Positions 18,201 to 20,118 of a DNA stretch of 20,118 nucleotides are shown here, piece by piece. How positions within the stretch are numbered: position 1 is the first letter of the stretch; each line of letters begins with the position of its first letter. Made by a program: the position numbers and the translations under genes. The stretch is from positions 1-20,118 of the forward strand of contig JAUCBJ010004864.1 in NCBI GenBank assembly GCA_032718475.1, in the 5' to 3' direction. Under the pieces are notes generated by a model. That model was not told where the DNA came from, did no database searches, and was given only the letters and a program-made list of their open reading frames with translations. This stretch comes from Nemertoderma westbladi (taxonomy: Eukaryota; Xenacoelomorpha; Nemertodermatida; Nemertodermatidae).

Positions 18201-20118
18201 CGACGCGTACACAATATCTAACCTGGAGAACCAACACCCCCCGACGCGTACACAATATCTAACGAGAACCAACATCCCCCCGACGCGTACACAATATCTA
18301 ACCTGGAGAACCAACACCCCCCGACGCGTACACAATATCTAACCTGGAGAACCAACACCCCCCGACGCGTACACAATATCTAACCTGGAGAACCAACACT
18401 CCCCGACGCGTACACAATATCTAACCTGGGGAACCAACACCCCCCGACGCGTACACAATATCTAACGAGAACCAACACCCCCCGACGCGTACACAATATC
18501 TAACGAGAACCAACATCCCCCGACGCGTACACAATATCTAACCTGGAGAACCAACACTCCCCGACGCGTACACAATATCTAACCTGGGGAACCAACACCC
18601 CCCGACGCGTACACAATATCTAACGAGAACCAACACCCCCCGACGCGTACACAATATCTAACGAGAACCAACATCCCCCCGACGCGTACACAATATCTAA
18701 CCTGGAGAACCAACACCCCCCGACGCGTACACAATATCTAACCTGGAGAACCAACACCCCCCGACGCGTACACAATATCTAACCTGGAGAACCAACACTC
18801 CCCGACGCGTACACAATATCTAACGAGAACCAACACCCCCCGACGCGTACACAATATCTAACCTGGAGAACCAACACCCCCCGACGCGTACACAATATCT
18901 AACGAGAACCAACACCCCCCGACGCGTACACAATATCTAACCTGGAGAACCAACACTCCCCGACGCGTACACAATATCTAACCTGGGGAACCAACACCCC
19001 CCGACGCGTACACAATATCTAACGAGAACCAACACCCCCCGACGCGTACACAATATCTAACGAGAACCAACATCCCCCGACGCGTACACAATATCTAACC
19101 TGGAGAACCAACACCCCCCGACGCGTACACAATATCTAACCTGGAGAACCAACACCCCCCGACGCGTACACAATATCTAACCTGGAGAACCAACACCCCC
19201 TGACGCGTACACAATATCTAACCTGGGGAACCAACACCCCCCGACGCGTACACAATATCTAACGAGAACCAACATCCCCCCGACGCGTACACAATATCTA
19301 ACCTGGAGAACCAACACCCCCCTGACGCGTACACAATATCTAACCTGGGGAACCAACACCCCCCCGACGGCGTACACAATATCTAACGAGAACCAACACC
19401 CCCCGACGCGTACACAATATCTAACGAGAACCAACACCCCCCGACGCGTACACAATATCTAACCTGGGGAACCAACACCCCCCGACGCGTACACAATATC
19501 TAACGAGAACCAACATCCCCCCGACGCGTACACAATATCTAACGAGAACCAACACCCCCCGACGCGTACACAATATCTAACCTGGAGAACCAACACCCCC
19601 TGACGCGTACACAATATCTAACCTGGGGAACCAACACCCCCCGACGCGTACACAATATCTAACGAGAACCAACACCCCCCGACGCGTACACAATATCTAA
19701 CCTGGAGAACCAACACCCCCCGACGCGTACACAATATCTAACCTGGAGAACCAACACCCCCCCGACGCGTACACAATATCTAACGAGAACCAACACCCCC
19801 CGACGCGTACACAATATCTAACCTGGAGACCAACACCCCCGACGCGTACACAATATCTAACGAGAACCAACACCCCCCGACGCGTACACAATATCTAACG
19901 AGAACCAACACCCCCCGACGCGTACACAATATCTAACCTGGAGAACCAACACCCCCCGACGCGTACACAATATCTAACGAGAACCAACACCCCCCGACGC
20001 CGTACACAATATCTAACCTGGAGAACCAACACCCCCCGACGCGTACACAATATCTAACCTGAGAACCAACACCCCCCGACGCGTACACAATATCTAACCT
20101 GAGAACCAACACCCCCGA
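15210..20118. repeat. MluI minisatellite array, 38/41-bp units, open at the window end
   Basis: About 120-125 tandem units begin at 15210 and run off the window. Consensus GACGCGTACACAATATCTAAC is followed by either CTGGAGAACCAACACCCCCC (41 bp), GAGAACCAACACCCCCC (38 bp), or the CTGGGGAACC form. ACGCGT (MluI, two CpGs) recurs in nearly every unit; a few carry GAGTAC or GCATAC instead. One strand has a G5-G8 run per unit, the other a C run. Marker variants (CACTCCCC, CATCCCC, CCCCCTG) define a 158-bp higher-order block in the second half. Minus-strand ORFs exist because most units lack stops in some frames; they are not genes. Confidence 0.97.

Noticed and set aside
15304-19891. Minus-strand ORFs with repeated RYCVRVGG phrases (possible repeat protein)
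   Set aside because: Unit lengths of 38 and 41 bp are not multiples of three, frames change from unit to unit, one frame gives a TAG in 41-bp units, and there is no start or codon signature.
15210-20118. CRISPR-like array
   Set aside because: Units are contiguous with no unique spacers, and the genome context is eukaryotic.
15210-20118. Telomeric repeat
   Set aside because: GGTTAG occurs on one strand in 41-bp units, but there is no TTAGGG-type tandem run.

Overview
The window looks like accessory, repeat-rich nuclear DNA from a metazoan. The inferred source is a marine deuterostome-type invertebrate. This rests on a secreted fibrinogen-domain lectin gene, spliced genes with GT-AG introns, decayed non-LTR retrotransposons, several MITE/fold-back elements, a tRNA-derived SINE head and two multi-kilobase tandem arrays. 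I see no bacterial or phage gene organisation, so most single-frame ORFs here are shadows. The taxonomic guess is inference; the sequence itself does not name a species.

Layout. 1-1596: a two-exon minus-strand gene for a secreted fibrinogen-related protein of about 373 aa. A 24-codon signal-peptide exon (1596-1525) is spliced in phase 0 to the fibrinogen-domain exon (1275-226), and an AATAAA lies just past the stop. 1645-5735: a roughly 4-kb minisatellite built on GGCACTAAAAG, with higher-order periodicity, interrupted once by a 242-bp palindromic MITE (2253-2494). Its edge lies only about 50 bp upstream of the lectin gene's start codon. 5766-7060: a frame-broken plus-strand LINE reverse transcriptase starting where the array ends.

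7790-9415: a second, unrelated minus-strand LINE RT remnant, split by a 924-bp near-perfect palindrome (8258-9181) flanked by TA. Removing the palindrome and one TA brings the two RT halves back into the same reading frame. 9420-10036: AT-rich DNA with a pair of inverted (GGATCC)-rich motifs.

10037-12646: the 3' three exons of an unrecognised minus-strand gene (about 437 aa of product visible, 5' end not found). Both introns are phase 2 at both ends and have good splice sites. 12682-13498: a 158-bp hairpin MITE, a tRNA-derived SINE-like head with a (T8-10 G)n tail, and a MITE with perfect 33-bp terminal inverted repeats. 13797-14766: a fold-back element whose long arms are themselves tandem arrays of an 18-20 bp GCGTTTCGGCAAAA unit. 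15210 to the window end: a second minisatellite of about 5 kb with an MluI site in nearly every 38- or 41-bp unit. It continues beyond the window and shows a 158-bp higher-order repeat.

No shared pathway links the two genes. The main themes are a complete immune-type lectin gene whose upstream flank is satellite DNA, an orphan spliced gene, and a dense nest of palindromic elements between two satellites.
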